Assembly (NCBI GenBank): GCA_036742455.1 | Contig: DAINQU010000006.1 | Coordinates: 62,001-126,000, forward strand | From: CAIKZZ01 sp036742455 | Lineage (GTDB): Bacteria; Pseudomonadota; Gammaproteobacteria; Steroidobacterales; Steroidobacteraceae | Direction: 5' to 3' | DNA: 64,000 nt | Made by a program: the position numbers and the translations under genes | Part shown: in pieces, positions 51,501-59,930 of the stretch | How positions within the stretch are numbered: position 1 is the stretch's first letter | How the letters are laid out: the number at the start of each line of letters is the position of its first letter | Notes under the pieces: model-generated | Told to the model about the DNA's origin: nothing | Database searches by the model: none | Seen by the model: only the letters and a program-made list of their open reading frames with translations

Positions 51501-52578
51501 ACAGCGTCGCCAGCGCGGCGATCGCATCCAGGCTTATGGACGGTGAGCGCAATCGGAACACGCCACCGTCAGCGGCACCGGGCGCGAAGCGAAACTCAAA
51601 TTCGCCGCGACGCCACGGGTCATGACCGGGGTTGATCGTCAGGTTCGAGCCCTTCGCGCGCCAGCCTTTGCCGTCGCGATCCACGGTCACGCTGCCCTCA
51701 AGCGCCGCAAAGCGCCGACCCTCGCTGCCCTCTCCGTCCGACGGTCCGGCCACGCCGGTCAGGGCCAAGGTCGCGGCGATGTGCTCGACCGCGGAGCCTT
51801 GACCGCCGACGGTCGCGGACAAGTCGCCGTGTCCGGACAGGTGCGCACTCCATCGGGGAATTAACGCGGTCCAACCCGCGAGAGAGGCCTGCTTCAGCTG
51901 TAAGTGGCTCGTCCAACGCAACTGCGTCGGATCCGCCAAATCGCCGTCCAATGCCACGTCGGCCGAGACGCGTGAGGCCAGCGCTTCGGGTAGGCGCACT
52001 TGCGCGGATAACCACAACGAACGCGGGTCCCGTTCCAGATCCAGCGCAACGCGATCCACCTTCCACGCCGGGTCCATCGTCCTCAGATCGCGTACGGTGA
52101 CCGTGCTGTCCTCAATTTTGACGTGGCCAATGGGCACTTGGTCGAGCGGGATGTGGGTGTCGTCGTCGGACATCGGGCCGCCGCGCAACTCGATGCCGTT
52201 CTGGGTCAAGAACACGTACAGCTTCGCACCATCCAACACCACGCGACCGGACAGCGGGTGCAGTGTGCGGATTGCGCGCCAAAAATCGATGCCCACGCGG
52301 CCCGAACGTGCCGCGACGACCGCGTTGTGTTGGCCTTTGAGCGTGATGCTCGCGTTGGTGAAGACCAATTCGGGCCCATACAACCCGAGCCGCGCCGTCA
52401 GCGAGTCATAAGAAAAGCGCAGTCCGGTCAGCGCTTCGACACGCGACACCAACTGTGGGGCAAGTTCCGGGGACCGTGACAGCCAGAGGTCGAGGCCTGC
52501 GACCGCGCCGCCCAACAGCAGCAGCAGGAGCGCAAGCGCGATCAACAGCCATTTTGCGATCCGCCTCAGTCTAGACAT
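48517..52578 (-). CDS. yhdP: YhdP-family (AsmA-like, DUF3971) envelope lipid-transport protein
   Basis: A protein of 1353 residues; E. coli YhdP has 1266. One N-terminal membrane helix (WLLIALALLLLLLGGAVAG) anchors it in the inner membrane, and the rest is a long periplasmic beta-rich body of the AsmA/TamB type, ending in a Pro/Glu/Ser-rich tail. Family segments include LRFSYDSLTARLGLYGPELVF near the N-terminus and ITGHVGGPLAAAGALAAGPA near the C-terminus. YhdP, TamB and YdbH move phospholipid to the outer membrane in E. coli. ATG 52578, 7 bp after the rng stop, is preferred; the frame is open further into rng. The rng-yhdP-nit-tldD order is conserved. Confidence 0.92.
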   Translation of the reverse strand: MSRLRRIAKWLLIALALLLLLLGGAVAGLDLWLSRSPELAPQLVSRVEALTGLRFSYDSLTARLGLYGPELVFTNASITLKGQHNAVVAARSGRVGIDFWRAIRTLHPLSGRVVLDGAKLYVFLTQNGIELRGGPMSDDDTHIPLDQVPIGHVKIEDSTVTVRDLRTMDPAWKVDRVALDLERDPRSLWLSAQVRLPEALASRVSADVALDGDLADPTQLRWTSHLQLKQASLAGWTALIPRWSAHLSGHGDLSATVGGQGSAVEHIAATLALTGVAGPSDGEGSEGRRFAALEGSVTVDRDGKGWRAKGSNLTINPGHDPWRRGEFEFRFAPGAADGGVFRLRSPSISLDAIAALATLLPAGRAREMGLALAPRGQLSSVDVSVTHDAQQGWRMNGGARFTDVGIGAFEAIPGITGLSGVIAGAGDRATGELHSTGLSLDLARAMRAPIPLETLSARYEIAWKSDGWHFAVTNASLASLGAHAEGHAGFFLPSDPETPSNIDLDFRFGGIHAENAPRYLPGKKIPEHTMEWLDHAFIAGVVPSGRAELSGDLRRFPFRDGGGLFRITFAFEQLRLHFHDEFGDLEDLDGDAEFKNNGFTARTRQAHVHGLNVREAVAEMTDFKEAELTADAKFDGDVHDALTYLQASMVGPKLGPIFMKLGGKGPLNGDLKLVLPFRHFADRLVAVDARLDHDVIKVPSLDEPARDVVGSLTIRNRDVTVPKLSATVLGGPARFRAKTINVKGPERALIVTGDGRVLGDHVQTALGIDQGSWLAGGTDWTLSARFPRLEWQLPPDPVPADAPPDTRPNVHEVDVRWGLATVQLQSNLVGMTSAFPAPLAKAADAQWPLNLELSIDFPVDEDTPVPPGMKRDAPRPLGLILRSQLGRDGAVFEWQGGDDLPKFVRGSVHFGAGAPLLREGPGVWLDGKLPDYDLSAWLRVRLKEQAGSAVGDMLAGSTLHVDRFGIFGFHFPDVSLTLGNRDSAWRVAVESPAARGVIVVPYDLRGNTPLTLDMDRLLLGDYAEGDSSTDDEALDPTQLPPIVIKVRNLEIQKRRFGSLEATLSRRADGLTLDHGVLHGNSFEATAKGSWIKSASGQSSTLNFVFDSTDVQDTLNAWGFQQTLTGKRAHASGVLGWPGSLDLGLFSRATGNVNIAVEQGQVLGVNPGAGRVLGLMSIAALPRRLTLDFSDLTDKGFAFDHIRGDFSFQGGNAYTQNLVLKGPAAEIGIVGRTGLLARDYDQTAKITGHVGGPLAAAGALAAGPAIGAALLVFSTVFKEPLGGIARGYYRITGSWDKPTIDRIGANEAREVTGKAPVTEAGKESGTDSRDGAASSESVPPAPDTGVPTVPRQKD

Positions 52579-52585
52579 GAGGATC

Positions 52586-54052
52586 CTAGAGCAGTACCAC
52601 GTCGTATTGATCCTCGGCATAGAGGGCTTCGGTCTGCAAGCGTATCGGCTTACCGACCAACACCTCGAGCTCACCCAGCGCGGCCGACTCCTCATCGAGC
52701 AGCATTTCAATCACGTCCTGGTGCGCCAGAACCATCAGACCCTGCACCTCGAATTGGCGCGACTGACGCAACGTCTCGCGAAAGATTTCGTACACCACCG
52801 TTTCGGCCGTCTTTACGAAGCGGCGCCCTTCGCAGGTCGGACAGGCCTGACACAGCAGGTGTTCGAGGCTCTCGCGGGTTCGCTTGCGCGTCATCTCCAC
52901 CAAGCCCAAGGGCGAGACTGAGGAAATTTGGGTGCGCGCATGATCGGTCGACAGGCTTTTTTCGAGCGCCTGTAGGACTTGCCGGCGATGGTCCTCGTCG
53001 GTCATGTCGATAAAGTCGATGATGATGATGCCGCCCAAGTTGCGCAGGCGCAGTTGCCGCGCAATCGCGACCGCGGCCTCAAGATTGGTGCGGAAGATGG
53101 TGTCTTCGAGATTGCGATGACCGACGAAAGCTCCCGTGTTCACGTCGATCGTCGTCATCGCTTCGGTCTGGTCGATGATGAGATAGCCGCCCGACTTTAA
53201 GGGCACTTTCCGATCCAACGCTTTTTGGATTTCATCCTCGACGCCGTACAGATCGAGAATCGGGCGATTCCCCCGGTACAACTCAATCTTCTCCAGACTC
53301 TCGGGCATAAAGGTGCGCGCGAACTCGAGCATCCGCTCGTGCGCCACCGGCGCATCGACTTGCACCCGTTCGACGCCCCGCCCGAGTAAATCACGCAACA
53401 TGCGCACATCGAGCGGTAGATCCTCGTGCACCAACCCGCCGGAGGGCGCACGAAACCCCGCGTCCGATACGACATCCCAAAGTCGGCGCAGGAACAGCAT
53501 GTCCGCGCGTAACGCCTCCGGATCGATACCCTCAGCAACGGTACGCACGATGTACCCACCCGGAGTCGTGGCCGCAACGGATTCCAGATACGTGCGCAGA
53601 CGCGTTCGTTCCGCTTCCTCCTCGATCCGCGCGGATACGCCGACCCCACGCCCCTGCGGCATGTACACCAAGAAGCGCGACGGCAAGGTGATAAACGTCG
53701 TCAACCGCGCGCCTTTCGTACCGAGCGGGTCTTTCAAGACTTGAACGAGTAACTCGTCCCCTTCGGTGACGGCCGCTCGGATATCGTCGGCCGCCGGTGT
53801 CTCGAAAACGGCGCCGACATCGTCGCGACGCGCAATGTCCGACACGTGCAGAAAGGCCGTCCGCTCAAGACCGATGTCGATAAACGCGGCCTGCATGCCC
53901 GGCAGTACGCGCGACACGCGGCCCTTATAAATATTGCCGGTGATACCGCGTCGATTCGCGCGCTCGATATACACCTCTTGCAGAACGCCGTTCTCCAAGA
54001 AGGCGGCGCGACTCTCGCGAGGCGTTACGTTGACCAGAATCTCGGCTGTCAC
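52586..54052 (-). CDS. rng: Ribonuclease G
   Basis: A protein of 488 residues (E. coli 489). It begins MTAEILVNVTPRESRAAF, has the S1-like domain (GNIYKGRVSRVLPGMQAAFI), the two catalytic Asp segments TIDVNTGAFVG and IIIIDFIDM, and the Zn-link motif CQACPTCEG. GTG 54052 is chosen: it matches the E. coli N-terminus, has GGAG 7 nt upstream and overlaps the maf stop by GTGA. RNase G matures 16S rRNA 5' ends and turns over mRNA. Confidence 0.96.
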   Translation of the reverse strand: MTAEILVNVTPRESRAAFLENGVLQEVYIERANRRGITGNIYKGRVSRVLPGMQAAFIDIGLERTAFLHVSDIARRDDVGAVFETPAADDIRAAVTEGDELLVQVLKDPLGTKGARLTTFITLPSRFLVYMPQGRGVGVSARIEEEAERTRLRTYLESVAATTPGGYIVRTVAEGIDPEALRADMLFLRRLWDVVSDAGFRAPSGGLVHEDLPLDVRMLRDLLGRGVERVQVDAPVAHERMLEFARTFMPESLEKIELYRGNRPILDLYGVEDEIQKALDRKVPLKSGGYLIIDQTEAMTTIDVNTGAFVGHRNLEDTIFRTNLEAAVAIARQLRLRNLGGIIIIDFIDMTDEDHRRQVLQALEKSLSTDHARTQISSVSPLGLVEMTRKRTRESLEHLLCQACPTCEGRRFVKTAETVVYEIFRETLRQSRQFEVQGLMVLAHQDVIEMLLDEESAALGELEVLVGKPIRLQTEALYAEDQYDVVLL

Positions 54053-54639
54053 GACTCCGCTCCCGTCTGCCAAATCGGTAGTCCCGCCGCACGGAGGAGG
54101 CCGGCCGTCTCGGCCAGCGGCAATCCCATGACACCGGAGTAACTGCCCTCGATGCGGGTGATGAACGCCGCCGCGAAGCCCTGCACCGCGTAGCCGCCTG
54201 CTTTGCCCATCGGTTCACCGGTGTGCCAGTAACGTTCACGCTCGGCGATGTCCGTCTCGCGAAATGTCACGTGCGTCTCCGAAACCACCGCCGTCAGACC
54301 GGCGGCGGTGCGCAGCGCGACCGCCGTGAGAACTTGGTGGGTCCTGCCCGACAGCGCCGCCAACATCGCCAATCCATCGCTTTGATCACGCGGCTTGCCA
54401 AAGAGTTCCGTGCCTAAGACCACCGCCGTATCCGCCGCGAGCACCGGCAATCCCGCCGCCTGGGCCCATCCCGTCGCGGCCTTGAGGGCCGTAACCCGTT
54501 CGACATAGCGGCGCGGGTCTTCGCCCGCCTGCCGCGTCTCGTCCACGTCCGCCGGTTGGATGGCATGAGGCACCCCAATCTGACGCAGCAACTCGGCGCG
54601 GCGGGGTGAAGCAGAGGCAAGGAGAAGAACGGGGGTCAT
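54049..54639 (-). CDS. maf: Maf-family nucleoside-triphosphate pyrophosphatase
   Basis: A protein of 196 residues with LLLASASPRRAELLRQIGV, DVDETRQAGEDPRRYV, AADTAVVLG, GKPRD and YAVQGFAA. The pattern fits the dTTP/UTP pyrophosphatase (YhdE) branch. It is followed by rng, as in E. coli. The 94 bp between it and rlmH contain no gene. Confidence 0.95.
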   Translation of the reverse strand: MTPVLLLASASPRRAELLRQIGVPHAIQPADVDETRQAGEDPRRYVERVTALKAATGWAQAAGLPVLAADTAVVLGTELFGKPRDQSDGLAMLAALSGRTHQVLTAVALRTAAGLTAVVSETHVTFRETDIAERERYWHTGEPMGKAGGYAVQGFAAAFITRIEGSYSGVMGLPLAETAGLLRAAGLPIWQTGAES

Positions 54640-54733
54640 GGGCGATGACGGCTACCAATTACAGGCCTTGCAGCATAGCGTGCCGCGGTGTCCCTCGCAG
54701 GGCTGCCACACCCCCAATGCGACGGGCGGTGCG

Positions 54734-55204
54734 CTATTCCCGATGGTACGGGTGCCCTTTCAACAGACTGACCGCCCGGTACAGTTGTTCGGCTAAGAGA
54801 ATTCGGACCAACCCGTGCGGAAACGTGAGCGCCGACAAGGACATCCGCTCGTCGGCACGCTCCAAGACGGGCGCAGCGAGGCCATCCGGCCCCCCGATCA
54901 GAAAGACCACATCGCGACCGTCCCGCTGCCGCGTTGCCCACCACCGCGACAGCGCTGGGGTATCGATGGCGCGCCCCGTCACGTCCAACGCGACCACCCA
55001 GGCGGATTTGGGGATCGCTTCGAGCATGCGCTCCCCTTCCTTTTGCGTTGCCCGCTCCCGAGCGCCTTGCGCGGTGCCGCGCGGCACCGCGACTTCAATC
55101 AGCTCGATCGGCGCCTCAGCGGTCAGTCGCCGGGCGTATTCCTGGTAACCCGCCTCAATCCAGGCAGGCAACCGGGTTCCCGCAGCAATCAACTTGAGGC
55201 GCAT
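54734..55204 (-). CDS. rlmH: 23S rRNA (pseudouridine1915-N3)-methyltransferase
   Basis: A protein of 156 residues (E. coli 155), a small SPOUT methyltransferase. It has MRLKLIAAGTRLPAWIEAGY, the SAM-binding knot LIGGPDGLAAPVL and the C-terminal LSALTFPHGLVRILLAEQLYRA. It lies 4 bp after rsfS, the conserved order. Confidence 0.96.
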   Translation of the reverse strand: MRLKLIAAGTRLPAWIEAGYQEYARRLTAEAPIELIEVAVPRGTAQGARERATQKEGERMLEAIPKSAWVVALDVTGRAIDTPALSRWWATRQRDGRDVVFLIGGPDGLAAPVLERADERMSLSALTFPHGLVRILLAEQLYRAVSLLKGHPYHRE

Positions 55205-55208
55205 CGCC

Positions 55209-55751
55209 TCAGTTCGCCGGGCTGCGCTCCGCCGAGCGGACGTTCCACAGCTTTTCGAGCGCATAGAACTCGCGCACGCGCGGCAACATCACGTGGACGA
55301 TCACGTCGCCAAGATCGACGAGCACCCACTCGCCTTCGCGCTCGCCCTCGACGCCCAAGGGGCGCTGACCGGCCTCGCGCGCCCGCTCCTGCACACGGGT
55401 CGCCAGCGACTTCACGTGACGGTCGGAGGTGCCCGACGCAATCACAATGGTGTCGGCCACATCGGTGACGCCACGCACGTCGAGCACCGTGATGTTTTGG
55501 CCCTTCATCTCGTCGAGCGCGGCCGCGACCACGTCCGCCAATCCTCGCTTCGCAGGCGCTTTGACCTTCGCGGCGGCCTTGGACTTCGCCGGGGCCTTGG
55601 ATTTGGCCGGCGCCTTTTTCTTGGCAGCGGTCTTCTTCACGGTCTTCTTGGCTGCCGTCTTCGCAGCCGGTCGGACCGCCTTCTTCTTGGCAGGGGTCTT
55701 CGCGCGCGTCGATGCGGCGGCCTTTTTCTTGGCGGGTTTTTCGGCAGTCAT
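55209..55751 (-). CDS. rsfS: Ribosomal silencing factor RsfS with Lys/Ala-rich N-terminal extension
   Basis: A protein of 180 residues. The C-terminal 110 are a complete RsfS domain (VVAAALDEMKGQNITVLDVR, TIVIASGTSDRHVKSLA, GEWVLVDLGDVIVHVMLP), which normally makes up the whole protein. Residues 1 to about 70 are almost only Lys, Ala, Pro, Thr and Ser with repeats such as KKTVKKTAAKKKAPAKSK, like histone H1 or AlgP tails. ATG 55751 overlaps the nadD stop (ATGA), so the extension is truly translated unless an internal start is used. RsfS binds uL14 of the 50S subunit and blocks subunit joining; the tail could add rRNA binding. Ala/Lys tails of this kind are uncommon on RsfS as far as I know. 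Confidence 0.93.
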   Translation of the reverse strand: MTAEKPAKKKAAASTRAKTPAKKKAVRPAAKTAAKKTVKKTAAKKKAPAKSKAPAKSKAAAKVKAPAKRGLADVVAAALDEMKGQNITVLDVRGVTDVADTIVIASGTSDRHVKSLATRVQERAREAGQRPLGVEGEREGEWVLVDLGDVIVHVMLPRVREFYALEKLWNVRSAERSPAN

Positions 55752-56446
55752 CCTCGTCCCACGTCCTTCCGGGCATAACAGCCCGTATCCAGAATGATGC
55801 GCCGTACACCCTCGGGCATCAGGTAGCGCGGATCGCGTCCGGCACTGATGAGAGCGCGCACGTCGGTGGAGGAAATCTCCAGCTGCGTGACAGCGTGTAT
55901 GTAAATGCGACCGGCCAAATGCTCGTGCAGGTCGCGCACCGTTCCGGTGCCGTGATCGACCAACAACTCACCCAACGGGCCCAGTGTGGGCGCATTCCAG
56001 CCGGGGCGGTGGGCAACCACGAGGTGCGCGAGCGTCAACAATTCACGCCAACGGTGCCACTTCGGCAGGCCGAGAAATGCGTCCATCCCGATGATCAGGC
56101 AGAGCGGTCGATCCGGATATTCCGCGCGCAGATCCGAGAGCGTTTCGACCGAATAGGAGGGGCCCGCTTTGCGGACTTCCCGATCATCGACCGTGAACCC
56201 GGGTTGGCCGGCGACCGCGGCCCGCACCATCGCGAGGCGCTGATCATTATCGGCAAACGTACCGCTGCGATGCGGCGGACTGCCCGCGGGCATGAAGCGG
56301 ATTTCGGGCAAGCGCAGGATCTCAAGGAGCTCGTACGCAGTGCGCAGATGACCGTAATGGATCGGATCGAAGGTACCTCCAAAGATACCCATCGGCCCAG
56401 ACGACGCGTCCACGGGAGAGACGCTGGTAGCAGGCGAGTTCGACAT
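55748..56446 (-). CDS. nadD: Nicotinate-nucleotide adenylyltransferase
   Basis: A protein of 232 residues with the nucleotidyltransferase motif MGIFGGTFDPIHYGHLR, later IIGMDAFLGLPKWHRW, and the ISSTDVR signature near the C-terminus. ATG 56446 lies 5 bp after the holA stop; the 18 residues before the Rossmann strand are not conserved, so a slightly later start is possible. It joins NaMN and ATP in NAD synthesis. Confidence 0.95.
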   Translation of the reverse strand: MSNSPATSVSPVDASSGPMGIFGGTFDPIHYGHLRTAYELLEILRLPEIRFMPAGSPPHRSGTFADNDQRLAMVRAAVAGQPGFTVDDREVRKAGPSYSVETLSDLRAEYPDRPLCLIIGMDAFLGLPKWHRWRELLTLAHLVVAHRPGWNAPTLGPLGELLVDHGTGTVRDLHEHLAGRIYIHAVTQLEISSTDVRALISAGRDPRYLMPEGVRRIILDTGCYARKDVGRG

Positions 56447-56451
56447 CCCGC

Positions 56452-57465
56452 TCAGCCTGACCGATTTCGGCCTGCGATGCAAAATTCCGTTGCGATACGC
56501 GTGACTTCGCCCCACGCCTCGCCCTTTCCGGCGCCTTTGGCCAGGCCGTCCGCGCGCGCAGCGGCCGTCAGCAGTTCCAGCGCCACCGCACGCGGGACGC
56601 GTTGCGCCGCACGCGCCAACAGGGTCGACCGACGCCGACCGCCCCGACGCAGGCGCATCGGGCTCTGGTAACCGGCATTGCCGCCGTTCCACTGCAGCAC
56701 CGAGCGTATTTCCTCCGCGATACACCAGAGCACGAGCGGCAACCCCTCGCCATCGGCGGCCAAGCCGTCGAGGATACGAACGGTGCGCGGCGCATCGCCC
56801 GCAAGCAGCGCTTCACCCAATTGGAACACGTGATAGCGCGCGCTGTTGGCGACCGAGTCGGCCACGGTCTCCGCGGAGACGGGGCCGGCGCCGGCAAGGA
56901 GACGGAGCAATTCGATTTCCTGATGCGCCGCCACCAAATTGCCTTCGCAACGCTCCGCGAGCAATTGGACGGCATCCGGGTCTGGCTCCAAACCGACCCG
57001 GCGCATACGCCCCTCCAACCAACCGGGCAGTTGCTCGGGCAGCAACTGCTCGGCATCGACACAGTGCCCGCGTTTTTCGAAGGCCTGTACCCAGGCGTTG
57101 GAGCGATCGCCGTATTCAATCTTGTCAGTGATGACCAGTAAGAGGACGTCGGGTGATGGATCCTCGACCGCCGCGATCAAGGCCTTCGCGCCCTCCGTTC
57201 CTGGCTTCGGACTCATCAGGCGCAATTCCACAATGCGCTGCTCGGCAAAGAGCGACATCGCGCGCAACGACCCGTGTAGCTCCACCCAGTCGAATCCGCG
57301 CTCCACGAAATGCACCTCACGCCCGGCGTAGCCGTGCGCGCGGGCCCGAGCGCGAATCGCATCGCACGCCTCGCCAACGAGCAGAGGCTCATCCCCCGCC
57401 ACCAACCACGCCGAGGCGGGAGGGCCGTCGAGTGCGCGCGCAAGGGTCTCCGGAACGAGTCGCAT
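56452..57465 (-). CDS. holA: DNA polymerase III delta subunit
   Basis: A protein of 337 residues (E. coli 343). It has the N-terminal ASAWLVAGDEPLLVGEACDAIR, the AAA-like middle (DVLLLVITDKIEYGDRS) and the C-terminal collar domain (YHVFQLGEALLAGDAPRTVRILDGL). It is the clamp-loader subunit that opens the sliding clamp. The start codon shares a base with the stop of the S10 peptidase gene (TGATG). Confidence 0.95.
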   Translation of the reverse strand: MRLVPETLARALDGPPASAWLVAGDEPLLVGEACDAIRARARAHGYAGREVHFVERGFDWVELHGSLRAMSLFAEQRIVELRLMSPKPGTEGAKALIAAVEDPSPDVLLLVITDKIEYGDRSNAWVQAFEKRGHCVDAEQLLPEQLPGWLEGRMRRVGLEPDPDAVQLLAERCEGNLVAAHQEIELLRLLAGAGPVSAETVADSVANSARYHVFQLGEALLAGDAPRTVRILDGLAADGEGLPLVLWCIAEEIRSVLQWNGGNAGYQSPMRLRRGGRRRSTLLARAAQRVPRAVALELLTAAARADGLAKGAGKGEAWGEVTRIATEFCIAGRNRSG

Positions 57466-59030
57466 CAGTGTGCCGAATTGGCCCGAATGAACGCCGCGGT
57501 GCTCTGAGAGAGCGCCGCCAGCGACGGCTCGTTCAGATAAACCATATGTCCCGTCGGGTAGAAGTGCATCGAAATGTTGCCCGCCAGCGCGTCCGGGATG
57601 GGCAGGTGATTCAACTCGTATTTGGCGCTGAAATACGGGGTACCGAGATCGTAATAGCCGCCGTGCATCAGCACCTTGAGGTTCGGGTTTTGCTTCATCG
57701 CAGCGGCCAGGTCGAGCATGACATTGGCCGATTGCGCGGATTTCTGGCCCGTGCCCGGGGGCGCGTGCTGCATATCCCACGACGGCAACCCACCCATGTA
57801 CTTGTACGTGCGGCCTTCCCCGAAATGCAGCTCGCGGCGCACGTAGTCGTTAAAGAGGGCCACATAGGGCGCCGCAATCGAGGCGATCATCGGATCGTAA
57901 CTGGCTTCGCGCCCCACCGGATCCATCGCGGGCCCCGTGTAGCGCGTGTCGAGACGGCCGGTCGTGGAGTCGCCCAAGATCTGTTGATCGAACATGCCCA
58001 CGTTCAGACGCAGATTTGCTTTGTCGAGGTACTCCGGCGCGATGCCGGTGTAGTCGTGCAGTTTGGCGATGATCGCGCGGCGACGTTCGGCCGACAGGTC
58101 ACGGCCTGCAACGAGCGCCGGCAGGTACTCGTTCAACGCAAAACGCTCCACCTCGGCCAAGAACGGCTCGAGTTGATCCGGGCGGTTCGCGAGCTTGTGG
58201 TGGTACCACGCGGTGGCCGCGTACGACGGCAGGGCGAGCGCATACGGCTGCTCCACACCCGGATTGAGTTCCGGGCTGTCCGCGCTGTTGTCGAAGGACA
58301 GGATTTGCGACAGCAAGACGACGCCGTTCAACTCGACCGCGCGCTCAGTGAGCAAATTGGCCAACACCGCGGAGCGCGTGGTGCCGTAGCTCTCACCAAA
58401 GATGAATTTCGGCGAGTTCCAGCGACCGTGGGAGGAGAGGAACTTCACAATGAAATTCGCGAACGCGCGGCCGTCTTCGTCGATACCTAAGAAGGCCTTT
58501 TCCTTATCGGCACCGCGCAGATAACCAAAGCCGGTGTACGGCGCGTCGATGAACACCAAATCGGTATCGCCGAGCAGCGTGTGCGCGTTGTCGACGAGCC
58601 GGTAGGGAGCGGCTGAGCCGTGCGCAGCATCGGCCGCCACCACGCGCTTGGGACCTAAGGCGCCCATGTGCAGCCAGATCGTCGCCGAGCCCGGTCCGCC
58701 GTTGTAGACAAAGGTGATCGGCCGACGCGGGTCCGGCTCCTTGCCGAGGAAGTAGGCGACGTAGGACATCGCGGCCGACGGCGGGGCGGGCGGGGCCTTC
58801 TCGCCGCTCGGGACCGGATCGGCGTCGATCGGATCCTTCACGTGGACCACAAGCAACCCGGCTTCCGTCTGATAGTTGAGCGCGCGTCCGCCCGCCGTGA
58901 TGCTGCCCGAGGACTTGGCGACCTCGTCCGCCGGCACCGCCGTGGGGGCGGTCGGGGGCGAGCCATCGGCCCGCGCAGCGCTGACGCCCGCCAGCAAGCA
59001 AACAGTCAGTAGGAGAGACGTGCGTTTCAT
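57465..59030 (-). CDS. Exported serine carboxypeptidase (family S10)-like peptidase
   Basis: A protein of 521 residues with a signal peptide (MKRTSLLLTVCLLAGVSAAR). The S10 catalytic triad is visible: Ser in FGESYGTTRSA, Asp in HGGYYDLGTPY, His in YPTGHMVYLN. The oxyanion region is FVYNGGPGSATIW. ATG 59030 has GAGG 9 nt upstream. Bacterial members are periplasmic peptidases of unknown substrate. It is one of four genes placed between lptE and holA and is coupled to holA by TGATG. Confidence 0.88.
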   Translation of the reverse strand: MKRTSLLLTVCLLAGVSAARADGSPPTAPTAVPADEVAKSSGSITAGGRALNYQTEAGLLVVHVKDPIDADPVPSGEKAPPAPPSAAMSYVAYFLGKEPDPRRPITFVYNGGPGSATIWLHMGALGPKRVVAADAAHGSAAPYRLVDNAHTLLGDTDLVFIDAPYTGFGYLRGADKEKAFLGIDEDGRAFANFIVKFLSSHGRWNSPKFIFGESYGTTRSAVLANLLTERAVELNGVVLLSQILSFDNSADSPELNPGVEQPYALALPSYAATAWYHHKLANRPDQLEPFLAEVERFALNEYLPALVAGRDLSAERRRAIIAKLHDYTGIAPEYLDKANLRLNVGMFDQQILGDSTTGRLDTRYTGPAMDPVGREASYDPMIASIAAPYVALFNDYVRRELHFGEGRTYKYMGGLPSWDMQHAPPGTGQKSAQSANVMLDLAAAMKQNPNLKVLMHGGYYDLGTPYFSAKYELNHLPIPDALAGNISMHFYPTGHMVYLNEPSLAALSQSTAAFIRANSAH

Positions 59031-59099
59031 GGCAGACAACCTCAGTAAGACGACGGGTGCGGCAGTCTCACACCCTAGCGAGTGGGCGGCAAGCGCCGC

Positions 59100-59930
59100 T
59101 CAGTGCTTGCGTGCGCGCAGGGCCGCGAGCCCCTCGCACAGCCGCCGCGTCCCCTCGACCAGGCGAGGCCCCATCCGGTTCACGAGGTCGGGATTGAGGC
59201 TCAGGACCGCGCCCGAGCGCAGCGCGGGCAGTGGCACGTGGGCGTTCCAACGTGCCACCCAGTCCGCATTCTCCGCCTCGGTCCCGGTGAGGACGAGGAC
59301 GTCCGGATGGCGGGCCAGCACCGCCTCCTCGTTCACCGCGACCGCGCTCGGGACCTGGTCCGCGAAGATATTGTCGGCGCCGCAGACCCCGAGCATCTCG
59401 GTCGCGACATGCCGCCCGCCGAGGGTGTACAACGGGGCGCTCCAGACCTGCCAAAATACTCGCAGACGCCGTTCGCCCGCGTAGCGGCTTCTCAATTGCG
59501 CGAGGTCGGCGCGCAGTCGTGCCGCCGCCGCGTTGGCCTCGCCCTGCGTCCCGAAGCGTTGACCGAGCCGCTCCACTTCCGCCGGCACATCGTCCAAGGA
59601 GTGCTCTTCCAAGGCCAGCACCGGCACATGCAACCGGTCGATCAACGCCCGCTCCGCTGCCGGTTGACCGTCCGCCCAGACCAAGACCAGGTCCGGCTTG
59701 AGCGCCAACAAGCGCTCCGGATCAATGTGTTGCACGTCGCCCACCCGCGGTATGCGGCGCGCAGCCGGCGGATAGTCACTCGTATCGAGCGTACCCACAA
59801 TGCGATCACCGGCGCCCGCGGCGTAGACGAGTTCCGTCAGGTGCGGCGCCAACGTGACGATACGCTGCGGCGGCGTCGCGCCCGCGGCAAGGCTGATGCC
59901 GAACAGACCGCCCCACAGTGCGCGGATCAC
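59100..59930 (-). CDS. BtuF-like periplasmic substrate-binding protein
   Basis: A protein of 276 residues. It has a short signal peptide (cleavage after AAGA) and a class III binding-protein fold: RIVTLAPHLTELVYAAGAGDRIVGTLDTSDYPP, VGDVQHIDPERLLALKPDLVLVWADGQ and VLVLTGTEAENA. The pattern is that of BtuF, the cobalamin-binding protein, but iron-chelate-binding relatives look similar. No BtuCD genes adjoin it. It overlaps the upstream lipoprotein hydrolase gene by ATGA. If it does bind cobalamin it would fit the corrinoid need of the MttB-type enzyme at 9212, but nothing in the sequence proves that link. Confidence 0.82.
   Translation of the reverse strand: MIRALWGGLFGISLAAGATPPQRIVTLAPHLTELVYAAGAGDRIVGTLDTSDYPPAARRIPRVGDVQHIDPERLLALKPDLVLVWADGQPAAERALIDRLHVPVLALEEHSLDDVPAEVERLGQRFGTQGEANAAAARLRADLAQLRSRYAGERRLRVFWQVWSAPLYTLGGRHVATEMLGVCGADNIFADQVPSAVAVNEEAVLARHPDVLVLTGTEAENADWVARWNAHVPLPALRSGAVLSLNPDLVNRMGPRLVEGTRRLCEGLAALRARKH

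Noticed and set aside
57153..58490. Plus-strand open frame of about 445 codons opposite holA and the S10 peptidase
   Set aside because: Shadow frame; no domain, no ribosome site, and it spans two real genes.
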